Shown: piece by piece, positions 63,511 to 64,000 of the stretch
Position numbering within the stretch: position 1 is the first letter of the stretch
Layout of the letters: each line of letters starts with the position of its first letter
Origin: Gautieria morchelliformis
Taxonomy: Eukaryota; Basidiomycota; Agaricomycetes; Gomphales; Gomphaceae
DNA length: 64,000 bases
NCBI GenBank assembly: GCA_015179125.1
Contig: WHVA01000083.1
Location: 124,001 to 188,000, forward strand
Direction of reading: 5' to 3'
Position numbers and translations under genes: made by a program
The notes under the pieces: generated by a model
What the model saw: the letters and a program-made list of their open reading frames with translations, nothing else
What the model was told of the DNA's origin: nothing
Databases searched by the model: none

Positions 63511-64000
63511 TCACAGGCTGAACCGACTCTGGCCCGTTGCGCCGAAGATCGGTGCACCAATGCCCTTGCGCGAAATGTCCCCGTGCGACCCCGTGTACAC
63601 AGGCCGTCCCGCCCAGTCCACCCCGCTCAGCGTGTACAGCGAAGAGTCCCGCTCGTCCTCGCCCGCCCGCCGCAGCTTGTAGCTAAATGGCCCCGGGAAC
63701 AGCAGGTGTTGCCCCAGTGCTAGCACCGGCCTGCGCATGCTCAGCCCGTGTATTTCGCATCCCCAGCTGACACTTACACAAGTCCCAGCGAGACACCCAG
63801 AATTATCTGCGTCTTGAGTGTAGGCTCGTAGTGCGTTCCCAGAATGTCCTGCTATGAGTTCAGAATAGACCCCTCGCCCACGTCATACGCACGCACCGCC
63901 AAGTGCGCCGGGTTCCGGTCCAGGAGCAGCCTGAGCCCACGGCTCATGCCCTGTTGCTCCGGCGCCTTTATATTCAGAATAATATCGATCGCAAGTCCAA
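63511..64000 (-). CDS. 3' part of an unrecognised gene, cut by the window end
   Basis: I do not recognise the product. The minus strand shows two coding blocks. One, before about 63900, reads APEQQGMSRGLRLLLDRNPA; after an intron (GTGCGT donor, CATAGCAG acceptor) it continues DILGTHYEPTLKTQIILGVS. A last block reads GPFSYKLRRAGEDERDSSLY, then TLSGVDWAGRPVYTG, ending at the stop at 63511. The 5' part lies beyond position 64000. Confidence 0.5.

Overview
The window looks like nuclear DNA of a filamentous basidiomycete, probably an Agaricomycete. Genes are tightly packed on both strands. Most are broken by many short introns (about 45-80 nt, GT-AG, often with a CTRAY-like branch point), and the proteins resemble mushroom-type housekeeping and signalling genes. 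I rebuilt many exon chains by hand from codon phase and family motifs. Where every exon length adds up I give exact exons; elsewhere I give the gene span only.

Layout. 0-10 kb: URA5 (orotate phosphoribosyltransferase), a ZNF830-like zinc-finger protein, COG6 (Golgi tethering), COX10 (heme A synthesis) and a secreted family 31 glycosidase with one frameshift. 10-18 kb: an intron-containing tRNA-Ala, an unrecognised gene, a PAS/GATA transcription factor, then a 2.8-kb gene-poor stretch with a perfect 40-bp palindrome and a 91-nt near-perfect hairpin. 18-28.4 kb: DIS3/RRP44 (exosome nuclease), a WRAP53/TCAB1-like WD40 protein (one apparent frameshift), a Yippee-like zinc protein and VPS53 (GARP tethering). 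28.4-39 kb: an unresolved gene, an SLT2/MPK1-type MAP kinase, a TMEM184-type membrane protein and an LRO1-type acyltransferase (PDAT). 39-50.5 kb: the B-block-binding subunit of TFIIIC (TFC3) and a BUD4/anillin-like septation protein. 51-64 kb: a small unrecognised gene, dynactin p150Glued, a PKA-type catalytic subunit, an oligopeptide transporter and the 3' end of another gene.

The genes are core eukaryotic functions (RNA decay, Pol III transcription, vesicle tethering, cell-wall and cAMP signalling, lipid storage, cytokinesis). I see no biosynthetic cluster, no intact transposon, no CRISPR array and no clear new multi-gene system. The most unusual signal is a pair of Pol III B-box sequences inside intron 1 of the gene for the TFIIIC subunit that binds B boxes, which suggests possible autoregulation. 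Other points of interest are very small exons (8-16 nt) in several genes, the inverted repeats near 16 kb and two single-base frameshifts.
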